A stretch of DNA of 64,000 nt from Amycolatopsis sp. 2-15 (GTDB taxonomy: Bacteria; Actinomycetota; Actinomycetes; Mycobacteriales; Pseudonocardiaceae): positions 6,666,001-6,730,000 of the forward strand of contig NZ_CP127294.1 of the NCBI RefSeq assembly GCF_030285625.1. The letters run 5' to 3'. Position numbers and translations under genes: made by a program. The notes under the pieces were generated by a model, which worked only from the letters and a program-made list of their open reading frames with translations, was not told the origin of the DNA and made no database searches. Below, one piece after another: positions 35,567 through 45,067 of the stretch. The stretch's first letter is position 1; every line of letters starts with the position of its first letter.

Positions 35567-36889
35567 TCAGGACGAACGCACGAACCGGTCCAGCACGCGC
35601 GTGCCGAACTTCAGCGCGTCCACCGGCACGCGCTCGTCCACGCCGTGGAAGAGCGCGGAGAAGTCGAGGTCCGCCGGCAGCTTCAGCGGCGCGAACCCGA
35701 AGTTGCGAATCCCGAGCTGCTGGAACGACTTCGCGTCGGTGCCGCCGGAAAGCATGTACGGCAGCGTGCGCGCGCCTGGGTCCTCGGCGAGCACCGCGGC
35801 GGTCATCGCGTCGACGAGCGCGCCGTCGAACGTGGTCTCCACCGGCGGGAGCTCCATCCACTCCTTCTCGATGTCCGGGCCGAGCAGCTCGTCGAGCTCA
35901 CGGTCGAACGCCTCGATGCGCCCGGGCAGGATGCGGCAGTCGACCGCGGCCTCGGCGACCGACGGGATCACGTTCGACTTGTAGCCGGCGGTGAGCATCG
36001 TCGGGTTCGCGGTGTCGCGCAGCGTCGCGCCGATCATGCGGGAGATGTTGCCCAGCTTGGCGACCGAACCCTCGAGGTCGTCCTCGGGGAAGTCCCAGCC
36101 GGTGATCTCGGTGACGCCGGCGAGGAACTCGCGCACGGAGTCGGTGAGCACCAGCGGAAACCGGTGGTTGCCGAGCTTCGCGACGGCCTCGGCGAGCTTG
36201 GTGACCGCGTTGTCGCGGTGGATCATCGAGCCGTGGCCCGCCGTGCCGCGCACGCGCAGCTTCATCCAGCGGATGCCCTTCTCGGCCGTCTCGATCACGT
36301 ACGCGCGCACGTCGTCCTTCAGCGTGATCGAGAACCCACCGACCTCGCTGATCGCTTCGGTGACGCCCTCGAACAGCTCGGGCCGGTTCTCCACCAGCCA
36401 CTGCGCGCCGTACTTGCCACCGGCCTCCTCGTCGGCGAGGAAGGCGAACACGATGTCGCGCGGGGGCACGATGCCGTGGATCTTGTAGTGGCGGGCCAGG
36501 GCCAGCGTCATGCCGACCATGCCCTTCATGTCCACCGCGCCGCGGCCCCAGACGTAGCCGTCCTGCACGGCGCCGGAGAACGGGTGCACTGACCACTCGG
36601 CCGGGTCGGCGGGCACGACGTCGAGGTGCCCGTGGATCAGCAGGCCCCCGCGCGACGGGTCGGCGCCGGCCAGCCGGACGATGACGTTGTGGCGGTCCTC
36701 ACCACCGGACTCGACGTAGGTGATCTCGTAGCCGGCGTCGGTGAGCTGCTCCGCGACGTACTCGGCGGCGGCGCGTTCGCCGATCAGGGTGTCGGGGTCT
36801 CCGGTGTTGGTGGTGTCGATGCGGATGAGGTCGCTGGTGAGCGTGACGGCCTCGTCAGCGGCGGCGTCGATCGAGTTCGGTTCGGTCAC
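35567..36889 (-). CDS. M20/M25/M40 family metallo-hydrolase
   Basis: A 440-residue di-zinc hydrolase, full length. Motifs are LLIHGHLDVVPADPAEW, YVWGRGAVDMKGMVG, AFLADEEAGGKYGAQWLV, the lid segment RGTAGHGSMIHRDNAV and C-terminal ALFHGVDERVPVDALKFG. It is homologous to the M20 gene at 1695. No signal peptide, so cytosolic. Upstream on the same strand is the damaged GntR gene; downstream, 18 nt away, the damaged alpha/beta hydrolase. Likely a peptidase or deacylase; substrate unknown. Confidence 0.94.
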   Translation of the reverse strand: MTEPNSIDAAADEAVTLTSDLIRIDTTNTGDPDTLIGERAAAEYVAEQLTDAGYEITYVESGGEDRHNVIVRLAGADPSRGGLLIHGHLDVVPADPAEWSVHPFSGAVQDGYVWGRGAVDMKGMVGMTLALARHYKIHGIVPPRDIVFAFLADEEAGGKYGAQWLVENRPELFEGVTEAISEVGGFSITLKDDVRAYVIETAEKGIRWMKLRVRGTAGHGSMIHRDNAVTKLAEAVAKLGNHRFPLVLTDSVREFLAGVTEITGWDFPEDDLEGSVAKLGNISRMIGATLRDTANPTMLTAGYKSNVIPSVAEAAVDCRILPGRIEAFDRELDELLGPDIEKEWMELPPVETTFDGALVDAMTAAVLAEDPGARTLPYMLSGGTDAKSFQQLGIRNFGFAPLKLPADLDFSALFHGVDERVPVDALKFGTRVLDRFVRSS

Positions 36890-36938
36890 CCGACCTTCCT
36901 ATCATTCGCACCCGCCGGGGCGCGCCGCTCACGCCCGT

Positions 36939-37611
36939 TCAGGTCCGGTCAAGAGGCGAGACCACCTCGGAAACCGGCCGCAGGTGCTGGTTCAGGATCC
37001 GCAACGCCGTTTCCACGTCACCCGCGTCGAGGGCGGCCACAAGCTGGCGGTGCTCCGCGTCGATGATCAACAGCCGCTCCGGCCGCACTTCCAGCGCCCG
37101 GACGGCGACGCGCTGCTGGCGCGAACGGAGTGTGTCGTACAGCCATGTGAGCACGGCGTTGCCGGCGGCGTTCACGATCGCGCGGTGGACCGGCGGTCGA
37201 GCCCGGACGCGGCGAACCAGTCGCGTTCCGCGCCCGCGCGGTCCAAGTCCTCGATCAGGCCGGCCATCTCGGCGGGGGCACCGGCACCCGCGGCGCAGAC
37301 CTCGCTGATCGCGTGGCCTCGTTGAGCCGGCGGTTCTGGTAAACCTCTTCGAGCTCGCGCGCCGTGACCGTGCGGACCTGTGCGCCCTTGCGCGGCAGCA
37401 GGCTGATGAAGCTCTCGGCCTCGAGCCGGTGGAACGCTTCGCGTACCGGCGTCCGCGACACGCCGACCACCCCGGAGACCCACAGCTCGTCGAGGAACCG
37501 CCCGCCTTCCGGCTCGCCCGAGATGATCCCGTCGCGCAGCCAGGCGTACACCCGATCCCGAGCCGGTCCGCCGCCGTCGACCGGGACCGGCCGCGGTGCG
37601 GTGGTGATCAT
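36939..37611 (-). pseudogene. GntR family (FadR/FCD) regulator with two -1 frameshifts
   Basis: The product is spread over three frames. Frame one, from ATG 37611, gives the winged helix: RDRVYAWLRDGIISGEPEGGRF, VSRTPVREAFHRLEAESFI and VRTVTARELEEVYQNRRLNEA. Frame two continues HAISEVCAAGAGAPAEMAGLIEDLDRAG to WFAASGLDRR. Frame three ends HRAIVNAAGNAVLTWLYDTLRSRQQR to the stop. One missing base near 37315 and one near 37189 explain the breaks; the repaired length is exactly 225 codons including stop. FCD-type GntR proteins usually repress neighbouring catabolic genes; here the enoyl-CoA hydratase ends 14 nt upstream. Confidence 0.82.
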
Positions 37612-37625
37612 ACGTCTGAGCCGAG

Positions 37626-38237
37626 CTATTCGTCGTTCGCGCGGTGTGCGCCGAGGCCGATCTCCTTCACGGCCGCGGCCGCGCCCGGTGTGCTCGCCAG
37701 CCATCGCGCGAGCTCCAGCGCGACGGCGAGCTCGGTGCCCGCCGGTACGACCCGGTGGACCACCCCCCACTTCGCCGCCGCGGCGGCCGTGAGTTTCCCG
37801 TCGCCGCGGCGAAGTTCGGCAACGGCCTCTTCGGACAGTCGCGCCGGGAGCGCCGTGCCGAGCGGGCCGGGCACCACGAACTCCGCGTGCCGGGCCGCCA
37901 CGATCAAATCCGTCATCAGCGCCAGCTCGAAGCCGCCGCCGCGGGCGACGCCGTTCACCGCGGCGATCAGCGGCTTGCCGATGCGGAAGAAGTCCGCGAC
38001 GCCGGCCAGTCCACCGGCTCCGGGTGCGAGGTCCCAGCCGGCCGAGAAGTACTCGCTGCCCGCACCCGTGACCACGCCGGCGTGCACCGCGGGGTCGTCG
38101 CGCAACCGCGCCCAGGCGGCGTAGAGCTCGAAGCTGACGCGGGAGTCGATGGCATTGTCGCCAGGCCAGTCGATCGTCGCCACAAGAACGCCGTCGACTA
38201 CCTCGGTGCGGACAGCACCCGGTGGCGCGGTGGTCAT
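37626..38237 (-). CDS. Enoyl-CoA hydratase/isomerase family protein (short; possibly CaiD-like)
   Basis: A 203-residue crotonase-fold protein; the family is usually about 250-260. The oxyanion-hole segments YFSAGWDLAPGAGG and IAAVNGVARGGGFELALMTDLIVAA are present, as is AAKWGVVHRVVPAG. The region after HAEFVVP is shorter than usual and the C-terminal trimerisation helices are cut (ends KEIGLGAHRANDE). It could be an active short subfamily or a worn gene. It diverges from the carnitine operon, so a carnitinyl-CoA or crotonobetainyl-CoA role is a reasonable inference. Confidence 0.85.
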   Translation of the reverse strand: MTTAPPGAVRTEVVDGVLVATIDWPGDNAIDSRVSFELYAAWARLRDDPAVHAGVVTGAGSEYFSAGWDLAPGAGGLAGVADFFRIGKPLIAAVNGVARGGGFELALMTDLIVAARHAEFVVPGPLGTALPARLSEEAVAELRRGDGKLTAAAAAKWGVVHRVVPAGTELAVALELARWLASTPGAAAAVKEIGLGAHRANDE

Positions 38238-38405
38238 GGTTTTCCCGGTGGTGCGGAGGGATTCGGCCCGGCGCTCCGGACGTTAGCCGCCTCGCCGACG
38301 GCGGTCAAACCGGGGGCCCGACTGACCCGGCAGTCAAGCCACGATCGCAATTCCGTTCCACACCAACGAAATCCAGCAAACGTTACGCCGCAGGTGGCGT
38401 GAGTA

Positions 38406-38420
38406 TTGCGATAATCGCAA
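38406..38420. promoter_or_regulatory. Probable operator of the XRE-TetR regulator
   Basis: TTGCGAT-A-ATCGCAA is a perfect 15-bp palindrome ending 22 nt before the regulator start. A further half-site ATCGCAA lies at 38344-38350. Both are in the 205-nt gap between the enoyl-CoA hydratase and the carnitine operon. Autoregulation and control of both directions is inference. Confidence 0.65.
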
Positions 38421-38442
38421 CGCGGGGTTACGGTCTTCCGGC

Positions 38443-39303
38443 ATGGACGAGGCGGAGGAGCTGCGGACCAGGGTCCGGGAGCTGATCCGGTCCATGCCGG
38501 GAGCCCAGCGGGAGTTCGCCGCCGCCATCGGGCTCGACGAGACGAAGTTGTCCAAGGCGCTGACCGGCACCCGACGGTTCTCGCCGCACGAGCTGGTCCG
38601 GGTCGCCGAGTACTGCGGCGTCACGGTCAACTGGCTGCTCAACGGCAGCGACGACGCGAAGACCGTGACGGCGGTCCCCGCGCTCGCCGCGCGTCCGGAG
38701 AGCGATCCCGCGCACCACACGCAGTCCGAGCCGCGACGGCGGATCCTCGAGACGGCGTGGCTGCTCATCGCCGAGCGCGGCTACCACCGCGTACGCATCT
38801 CCGATATCGCGGAGGCGTGCGGCACGAGCACCGCCACCATCCACTACCACTTCCCCAGCAAGGCGGAAGTGCTCAACGAAGCGTTGCGGCGCAACGTGAA
38901 GCTCGCCTTCGACCGCCAGGTCGCGGAGCTGCACGCCGTCGACGACGCCCACGACCGGCTGCTCAGGCTGGTCGAACTGCAACTCCCGGCCGACGGCGTG
39001 CTGCGCGCCGAGTGGTCGGTCTGGCTTCAGGTGTGGAACGAGGTGTCCCTCGCCCCGGAGCTGCGGTCGCTCTACACCGATTCCTACGACCGCTGGCACC
39101 GGACGATCCTCATGACCATCCGCACCGGCCAGGAGCAGCACGCGTTCCGCGTGGCCGATCCGGAGGCCGCCACCGAGCAGCTCACGGCGCTGATCGACGG
39201 CCTCGGCATCCAGGTGCTGACCCGCAAGCCCGGCAGCACCGTGGCCACCATGCGCGCGCACCTGCACGACTTCATCGAACGGTCGATCGTCAAGGGAGCC
39301 TGA
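38443..39303 (+). CDS. Double-domain regulator: N-terminal XRE helix-turn-helix plus TetR
   Basis: A 286-residue protein with two DNA-binding domains. Residues about 5-68 form an XRE/Cro-type domain ([40 protein letters not shown]). A linker is followed by a TetR domain (about 97-145): [20 protein letters not shown] then [19 protein letters not shown]. The C-terminal half is a TetR ligand/dimer domain. Its stop overlaps the cdhC start (TGATG), so it is the first gene of the carnitine operon and probably its regulator. Such XRE-TetR fusions are uncommon. Confidence 0.92.
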   Translation: MDEAEELRTRVRELIRSMPGAQREFAAAIGLDETKLSKALTGTRRFSPHELVRVAEYCGVTVNWLLNGSDDAKTVTAVPALAARPESDPAHHTQSEPRRRILETAWLLIAERGYHRVRISDIAEACGTSTATIHYHFPSKAEVLNEALRRNVKLAFDRQVAELHAVDDAHDRLLRLVELQLPADGVLRAEWSVWLQVWNEVSLAPELRSLYTDSYDRWHRTILMTIRTGQEQHAFRVADPEAATEQLTALIDGLGIQVLTRKPGSTVATMRAHLHDFIERSIVKGA

Positions 39304-40196
39304 TGAACCACGAGGTCATCGTGACCTGCGCCCTCACCGGCGCGGGCGACACCGTCGGCCGGAGTCCCCACGTGCCGGTCACGCCGGCGCAGATCGCCAC
39401 GAGCGCGATCGAAGCGGCGGAAGCCGGCGCGGCCGTCGTCCACATCCACGTCCGCGAGCCCGGGACCGGGGCTCCGTCGCGCGAAGTGGCGCTGTACGCC
39501 GACGCCGTGCGGCTGATCCGGGAGTCCGGAGTGGACGTGGTCGTGAACCTGACCGCCGGGATGGGCGGCGACCTCGTGCTCGACGAGGAGGATCCGCTCA
39601 AGCCGGTCGACGGCACGGATCTGGTCAACGCCCTCGACCGCCTGCCGCACGTCGAGGAGCTGCTGCCCGACATCTGCACGCTCGACTGCGGTTCGCTCAA
39701 CTTCGGCGAAGGCAGCCAGCTCTACGTGTCCACTCCGGACATGCTTCGCACCGGGGCGAAACGCATCCAGGAGCTCGGCGTGAAGCCGGAGCTGGAGATC
39801 TTCGACACCGGGCACCTGTGGTTCGCCTCGAAGATGGTCGAGGAAGGCCTGATCGACGCGCCGCCACTGTTCCAGCTGTGCATGGGCATCCCGTACGGCG
39901 CGCCCGCTGACCCCGGGCTGCTGCAGGCGATGGTGAAGCTGCTGCCCGAGGGCGCGCAGTGGGCGTCGTTCGCGATCGGGCGCGACCAGATGCCGTGGGT
40001 GGCGCAGTCGGTGCTGCTCGGCGGGCACGTGCGCGTCGGGCTCGAAGACAACCTCTACCTCGCCCGCGGGGTGAAGGCGACCAACGGGCAGCTGGTGGAG
40101 CGCGCCGTGCAGATCGTCGAGAACCTCGGCGCCGGCATCGCCACCCCCGACCGGGCCCGCGAGATCCTCGGCCTCAAGGAGCGTGTCCGTGCCTGA
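39303..40196 (+). CDS. cdhC: BKACE family 3-dehydrocarnitine cleavage enzyme
   Basis: A 297-residue beta-keto acid cleavage enzyme. The zinc site HxH is in [17 protein letters not shown], with conserved [19 protein letters not shown] and [17 protein letters not shown] enzymes condense a beta-keto acid with acetyl-CoA; CdhC turns 3-dehydrocarnitine into betainyl-CoA and acetoacetate. The gene order cdhC-cdhA-cdhB, as in Pseudomonas aeruginosa, supports this assignment over other BKACE substrates. Start ATG 39303 overlaps the regulator stop; the end overlaps cdhA by 8 nt. Confidence 0.88.
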   Translation: MNHEVIVTCALTGAGDTVGRSPHVPVTPAQIATSAIEAAEAGAAVVHIHVREPGTGAPSREVALYADAVRLIRESGVDVVVNLTAGMGGDLVLDEEDPLKPVDGTDLVNALDRLPHVEELLPDICTLDCGSLNFGEGSQLYVSTPDMLRTGAKRIQELGVKPELEIFDTGHLWFASKMVEEGLIDAPPLFQLCMGIPYGAPADPGLLQAMVKLLPEGAQWASFAIGRDQMPWVAQSVLLGGHVRVGLEDNLYLARGVKATNGQLVERAVQIVENLGAGIATPDRAREILGLKERVRA

Positions 40197-41133
40197 CGTA
40201 TCCACTGTGGACACCGTCGCGTGCGTCGGCGCGGGCGTGATCGGCGGCGGCTGGGTGGCGCACTTCCTCGCCCGCGGCTACCGCGTCCGCGCCTGGGACC
40301 CCGCGCCCGACGCGGCGGCGAAGCTGGACCGGCTCGTCGACGCGGCCTGGCCCGCCCTCACTTCGCTGGGCCTGGCCGACGGCGCGAGCCGCGACGCCCT
40401 CACGGTCACCGCCACGCTCGCGGAGGCGGTCGAGGGTGCCGGGTTCGTCCAGGAAAGCGCTCCCGAAGACCTGCCGCTCAAGCAGAAGCTGCTGGCCGAC
40501 GTCGACGCCGTCACCCCCGTGGATGTCGTGATCGCGTCGTCCACCTCGGGCTACGGCATGACCGAGATGCAGGTCGCGGCGAAGACGCCGGAACGGCTCG
40601 TGGTCGGGCACCCGTTCAACCCGCCGTATCTCATCCCGCTGGTCGAGGTCGTGGGCGGGAAGCTCACCGCGCCGTGGGCCGTCGCGCGGGCGAGCGACTT
40701 CTACCGGCACGTCGGCAAGACCGTGATCACGCCTGCCCGCGAGGTGCCGGGGTTCATCGCCAACCGGCTACAGGAGGCGCTCTGGCGCGAGGCGCTGCAC
40801 ATGGTCGCGAACGGCGAAGCCACGGTGGAGCAGATCGACACCGCGATCACCGACGGACCGGGCCTGCGCTGGCCGGTGCAGGGGCCGATGCTCACGTTCC
40901 ACCTCGCGGGCGGTGAAGGCGGCATGGCGCACATGCTGGACCACTTCGGACCGTCGCTGAAGGCGCCGTGGACGCGGCTCGAGGCGCCGGAGCTCACGAC
41001 CGAGCTGCGCGACGCCGTGGTCGACGGCTGTGAGGACGAGGCCGCGCCGCGCACGATCGCCGACCTCGTGGCCGAGCGGGACCGGGCGATCATCGCCATC
41101 CAGCGCGCCGTCGGCGAGGCCCGCCGTGGGTGA
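40189..41133 (+). CDS. cdhA: L-carnitine dehydrogenase (3-hydroxyacyl-CoA dehydrogenase family)
   Basis: A 314-residue NAD-dependent dehydrogenase that oxidises L-carnitine to 3-dehydrocarnitine. The Rossmann loop is [21 protein letters not shown]; the catalytic region includes [12 protein letters not shown] and [18 protein letters not shown], with [29 protein letters not shown] in the C-terminal dimer domain. Length matches carnitine dehydrogenases (about 320) rather than fatty-acid HADs. I chose GTG 40189, which has AAGGAG 7 nt upstream; GTG 40183 is too close to that site. Overlaps cdhC and cdhB by 8 nt each. Confidence 0.9.
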   Translation: MPDVSTVDTVACVGAGVIGGGWVAHFLARGYRVRAWDPAPDAAAKLDRLVDAAWPALTSLGLADGASRDALTVTATLAEAVEGAGFVQESAPEDLPLKQKLLADVDAVTPVDVVIASSTSGYGMTEMQVAAKTPERLVVGHPFNPPYLIPLVEVVGGKLTAPWAVARASDFYRHVGKTVITPAREVPGFIANRLQEALWREALHMVANGEATVEQIDTAITDGPGLRWPVQGPMLTFHLAGGEGGMAHMLDHFGPSLKAPWTRLEAPELTTELRDAVVDGCEDEAAPRTIADLVAERDRAIIAIQRAVGEARRG

Positions 41134-41560
41134 GGTCCTGGTGCACCACGACCGCGTCCGTCCCGAGTGGATCGACTACAACGGACACCTCTCCGAGCCC
41201 TATTACGTGCTGGTGTTCGGAGACGCCACCACGGCGTTGATGGACGCCGTCGGCCTCGATCCCGCCTACCGCGAGAGCACCGGGGCTTCGCTGTACACCG
41301 TTGAGGCGCACGTGCGGTACCTGCGTGAGGTAGGGCCCGACGCCGAGCTGGCCGTGGCGACCTCCGTGCTGGCCGTCGGGGCGAAGAAGGTGCGGCTGTG
41401 GCACGAGCTGCACGTGGGCGGTGAGCTCGTGGCGACGGAGGAACTGCTGTGCCTGCACGTCGCCGAGGGCAGGGCCTCGCCGTTCCCCGAAGCCGTCGTC
41501 GAGCGGCTCGGCGCCCACCTCGCGCCGCTGCCCGACCACGCCGGGCGGGCCATCGCCTGA
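41126..41560 (+). CDS. cdhB: Thioesterase of the carnitine operon (betainyl-CoA thioesterase)
   Basis: A 144-residue single hot-dog thioesterase (4HBT-like). VRPEWIDYNGHLSEPYYVLVFGDATTALMDAVGL carries the usual catalytic region, followed by TVEAHVRYLREV. In P. aeruginosa the third cdh gene product releases glycine betaine from betainyl-CoA; position and family support the same role here. Starts at GTG 41126 inside the end of cdhA. No membrane segment. Confidence 0.85.
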   Translation: MGEVLVHHDRVRPEWIDYNGHLSEPYYVLVFGDATTALMDAVGLDPAYRESTGASLYTVEAHVRYLREVGPDAELAVATSVLAVGAKKVRLWHELHVGGELVATEELLCLHVAEGRASPFPEAVVERLGAHLAPLPDHAGRAIA

Positions 41561-41607
41561 CGCTCTGCCGAACCCCCACCCGGCCAGCCTCCCACCGGAA
41601 GACACCC

Positions 41608-43206
41608 ATGGAAGAACGATGTGAGCCGAACTCCCTCTCGCGCCGCCGGTTCCTCACGGCGGCGCTCGGCGGTGCCGCCGAGCTCGGCGCCGCTCCCCTG
41701 CTTGCCGCGTGCGGCGGTTCCGGCGTCGCGGCCGCCGCGCCGAGCGGGCCACCGCGGCGCGGCGGCACCCTGCGCGTCGGCGTGACCGGCGGCGGCGCGT
41801 CCGACACGCTCGACCCGCACGTCCCCGTGGCGAACCCGGACATCGCCCGCGTGCTCAACCTCTACGAACCGTTGCTGCTGCGCGACCACGACTACAAGCT
41901 GCAGATGCTGGTCGCCGAATCGCTCACGTCGTCGCCGGACGCGCGGACGTGGACCGCCGTACTGCGCGACGGGGTGCGATTCCACGACGGCCGTGCAGTG
42001 ACCCCCGCCGACGTCGTGGCGACGTTCAAGCGGATCACGGACCCGAAGGACCCCAAGAGCGGCGCCGCCAGCCTGACCATGCTCGGCCAGGTGGTGCCGA
42101 CGGGCGAGCGGACCGTCGAGTTCCGGCTCACCGAACCCAACGCCGGCTTCGACGACCTGCTCGGCCAGTACTCCCTGGGCATCGTGCCGGCCGACTTCGA
42201 CGTGAAGCGCCCGATCGGCACGGGGCCGTTCCGGCTCAAGGAGTTCACCGCCGGGCTGCAGAGCACGTTCGTGCGCAACGACCACTACTGGCGGCCCGGG
42301 CAGCCCTACCTCGACGAGCTGGTGCTGATCAACTTCGCCGAGGACGACGCCCGGATCAACGCGCTGCTCTCGTCCCAGGTGGACGCGATCGACCAGGTGC
42401 CGGTCGCGCTGGTCGACGTGCTGCGCAGCGACCCGCGCATGCGCGTGCTGCGCTCGGCCACGGGCACGTGGCTGCCGTTCACGATGCGCGTGGATCGGCC
42501 GCCGTTCGACGACGTGCGCGTGCGCCAGGCGCTGCGGCTGGTCGTGGACCGCGACGAGATGATCAACCAGGTCCTGAGCGGTCAGGGCCGGCCCGGCAAC
42601 GACCTCTACGCGCCGTTCGACCCGGCATACGATTCGCAGCTGCCGCAACGCAAACAGGACATCCCGGCCGCGAAGCGACTGCTGGCCGAAGCCGGGCACG
42701 AGAACCTCGACATCGAGCTCGTCACCGCGCCCATCCAGGCCGGCGCGGTCGAGGCGGCGCAGGTGTTCCAGCAGCAGGCCAAGGCGGCGGGCGTGACCGT
42801 GCGCATCCGCAAGGTCGACACCACCACGTTCTACGGCGAGAACTACCTGTCCTGGGACTTCGCACAGGATTTCTGGTACACCCGCAACTATCTGCCCCAG
42901 GTCGCGAACGGTTCGCTGCCGAAATCGCCGTACAACGAAACCCATTGGCAGGACCCGCAGTTCACCGACCTCGTCACGCGCGCGAGCGCCACTGTGGACA
43001 CCGCGGACCGCACGGCCCTGCTGCACCAGGCCCAGCGGATCGAGTACGAACGCGGCGGCCTCATCGTGTGGGGTTTCGTGGACCAGGTGGACGCCCACCA
43101 GGTCTACGTGGCGGGTCTCGTGCCCGACCGGACGGGGATCTCGCTGTCCGGCTACCAGTTCCGGGAAGCCTGGCTCGGCACAGCACCGGCCACCACAGGA
43201 AAGTGA
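41608..43206 (+). CDS. Family 5 substrate-binding lipoprotein (Tat-type signal)
   Basis: A 532-residue binding protein of a dipeptide-type ABC importer. The N-terminus has a twin-arginine pattern (SRRRFLTAALGG) followed by a lipobox (LLAACGGS, Cys35), so it is probably exported folded and lipid-anchored. The body carries SBP_bac_5 features: RGGTLRVGVTGGGASDTLDPH, WTAVLRDGVRFHDGRAVTPADV, PIGTGPFRLKEF and RQALRLVVDRDEMINQVLSG. It directly follows the cdh genes and precedes its permeases by 8 nt. Ligand inferred: carnitine, an acyl-carnitine or a related betaine; peptides cannot be excluded. Confidence 0.92.
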   Translation: MEERCEPNSLSRRRFLTAALGGAAELGAAPLLAACGGSGVAAAAPSGPPRRGGTLRVGVTGGGASDTLDPHVPVANPDIARVLNLYEPLLLRDHDYKLQMLVAESLTSSPDARTWTAVLRDGVRFHDGRAVTPADVVATFKRITDPKDPKSGAASLTMLGQVVPTGERTVEFRLTEPNAGFDDLLGQYSLGIVPADFDVKRPIGTGPFRLKEFTAGLQSTFVRNDHYWRPGQPYLDELVLINFAEDDARINALLSSQVDAIDQVPVALVDVLRSDPRMRVLRSATGTWLPFTMRVDRPPFDDVRVRQALRLVVDRDEMINQVLSGQGRPGNDLYAPFDPAYDSQLPQRKQDIPAAKRLLAEAGHENLDIELVTAPIQAGAVEAAQVFQQQAKAAGVTVRIRKVDTTTFYGENYLSWDFAQDFWYTRNYLPQVANGSLPKSPYNETHWQDPQFTDLVTRASATVDTADRTALLHQAQRIEYERGGLIVWGFVDQVDAHQVYVAGLVPDRTGISLSGYQFREAWLGTAPATTGK

Positions 43207-43214
43207 GGTGCGGC

Positions 43215-44171
43215 ATGACCCGGATGATCGTGAAGCGGCTGCTCGTGAGCCTCGTGGTGCTGTGGCTGGTCACGTTGCTCGTGTTCGTCGCGACGCTGCT
43301 GCTGCCGGGTGACCCGGCGCGCGCCATCCTGGGCCAGCAGGCGACACCGGAGCGGATCGCCGCGCTGCAGCACCAGCTGCACCTCGACGAGCCGGTCTGG
43401 CAGCGCTACCTCAGCTGGCTCGGCGGGCTGTTCACCGGCGACCTCGGCACCTCGACGTCCACGCAGGGCCCGGTGACGACGTTGCTGGGCGACCGGATCG
43501 TGGCCTCGCTCGTGCTGCTCGTGCTCGCCGCGGTGATCGCGACACCGCTCGGGCTGGCGCTGGGTACCTGGAGCTCGATGCGGCGTGGCCGGGCCGCGGA
43601 CCAGACCGTGTCCGGCATCAGCCTGGTGATCGCCGCGCTGCCGGAGTTCGTGATCGGCGTGGCGCTGATCGTGCTGTTCGCGACCACGGTGTTCAAGGTC
43701 CTGCCTTCGGTCACGCTGACCGCGCCCGGCGAACCGGTGTGGCGGCAGCCGAGCCAGCTCGTGCTGCCGGTGGCGACGCTCGTGCTGGTGGTGACGCCCT
43801 ACATCACGCGGATGATGCGGGCGACCATGAACGAGGTCCTCGATTCCGGCTACGTCGAGATGGCCCGGCTCAAGGGGGTGCGCGAGCGGACCGTGCTGCT
43901 GCGGCACGCCTTGCCGCACGCGCTGGGTCCCGTCGCGCAGGTCGTGGCGCTGCAGCTCGCTTGGCTGGCCGGCGGGGTCGTGGTGGTCGAGTTCCTCTTC
44001 CGCTATCCCGGCATCGGGCAGTCGCTGATCGACGCGGTCAGCAAACGCGACGTCGCCGTGGTCCAGGCCGTGACGCTGATCATCGCCGCGGTGTACATCG
44101 TGGTGAACCTGCTCGCCGACGTGGTCGGCATCCTCGCGAACCCCAAGCTGCGGACGGAGGCGAGCCGATGA
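43215..44171 (+). CDS. ABC transporter permease, DppB-like
   Basis: A 318-residue membrane protein with six predicted helices. It starts RMIVKRLLVSLVVLWLVTLLVFVATLLLPGDPAR, the hallmark DppB/OppB N-terminus, and carries the ATPase-coupling loop EMARLKGVRERTVLLRHALPHAL. It pairs with the next gene to form the channel. Starts 8 nt after the binding-protein gene and ends overlapping the next start by 4 nt (ATGA). Confidence 0.95.
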   Translation: MTRMIVKRLLVSLVVLWLVTLLVFVATLLLPGDPARAILGQQATPERIAALQHQLHLDEPVWQRYLSWLGGLFTGDLGTSTSTQGPVTTLLGDRIVASLVLLVLAAVIATPLGLALGTWSSMRRGRAADQTVSGISLVIAALPEFVIGVALIVLFATTVFKVLPSVTLTAPGEPVWRQPSQLVLPVATLVLVVTPYITRMMRATMNEVLDSGYVEMARLKGVRERTVLLRHALPHALGPVAQVVALQLAWLAGGVVVVEFLFRYPGIGQSLIDAVSKRDVAVVQAVTLIIAAVYIVVNLLADVVGILANPKLRTEASR

Positions 44172-45067
44172 CGGCCGTCGACGACGAACTCGCGCCGGCC
44201 ACCACGGCCGGCGAAGCACCCGTCAAAGCCCGCGGACTCCTTCGTACGACGTGGCGGTTCCCGCAGGCCAAGGTCGGCACCGTGCTGGCCGGGGTCGTAG
44301 TGCTGGTGGCGCTGCTCGGCCCGTGGCTCGGGCCGGTGCTCACCGGCCACAGCACCACGGACTTCGCGGGCAAGCCGTTCAAACCGGACGGACTGGCGGG
44401 CACCGACGGCCTCGGCCGCGACGTGCTCACGCGGTTCCTCGCCGGCGGCACCACACTGCTGCTCTACGCGGTGCTCGCCACCGTGCTCGGGATCGTGCTG
44501 GGCGCGCTGCTCGGCATGGTCGCCGGGTACGGCGGAGGATGGCTCGACAGCCTGCTGATGCGCGGCAACGACGTGCTGCTGTCGTTCCCGCAGCTGGTGA
44601 TCGCGTTACTCGCCATCGCGGTGATCGGGCCGAAGGGCTGGCTGCTCGTGCTGGTGATCGGCCTGACCCACGCGCCGCGCACGGCTCGCGTCGCGCGCCA
44701 GGCGACGGTCGCGGTGCGCGGCGAGGACTACATCCGGGCTGCGGAGATGTACGCCGTGCCGCGCAGCCGGATCCTGCTGCGCGAGATCCTGCCCAACATC
44801 ACCGGCCCCCTCATGGTGGAGCTCGGCCTGCGGCTGACCTACTCCATCGGCTACATCGCGTCGCTGTCGTTCCTCGGGCTCGGCATCCAGCCGCCCACGG
44901 CCGACTGGGGCTTGATGATCAACGAGAACCGGATCGCGCTGGTCGTGCAGCCGTGGGGCGTGCTGCTCCCGGTGGTGGCGATCGCGCTGCTCGCCGTCGG
45001 CACGAACCTCGTCGCCGACTCGCTCGCCTCGGCCGCGGCCGGGCGTACCCGGGAGGAACGCTCGTGA
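44168..45067 (+). CDS. ABC transporter permease, DppC-like
   Basis: A 299-residue permease. It has the DppC signature GTDGLGRDVLTRFLAGGTTLLLYAV, the coupling region IRAAEMYAVPRSRILLREILPNI and LSFLGLGIQPPTADWGLMINE near the C-terminus. Translationally coupled to the DppB-like gene before it (4-nt overlap) and to the ATPase gene after it (GTG within its stop). Confidence 0.95.
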   Translation: MTAVDDELAPATTAGEAPVKARGLLRTTWRFPQAKVGTVLAGVVVLVALLGPWLGPVLTGHSTTDFAGKPFKPDGLAGTDGLGRDVLTRFLAGGTTLLLYAVLATVLGIVLGALLGMVAGYGGGWLDSLLMRGNDVLLSFPQLVIALLAIAVIGPKGWLLVLVIGLTHAPRTARVARQATVAVRGEDYIRAAEMYAVPRSRILLREILPNITGPLMVELGLRLTYSIGYIASLSFLGLGIQPPTADWGLMINENRIALVVQPWGVLLPVVAIALLAVGTNLVADSLASAAAGRTREERS

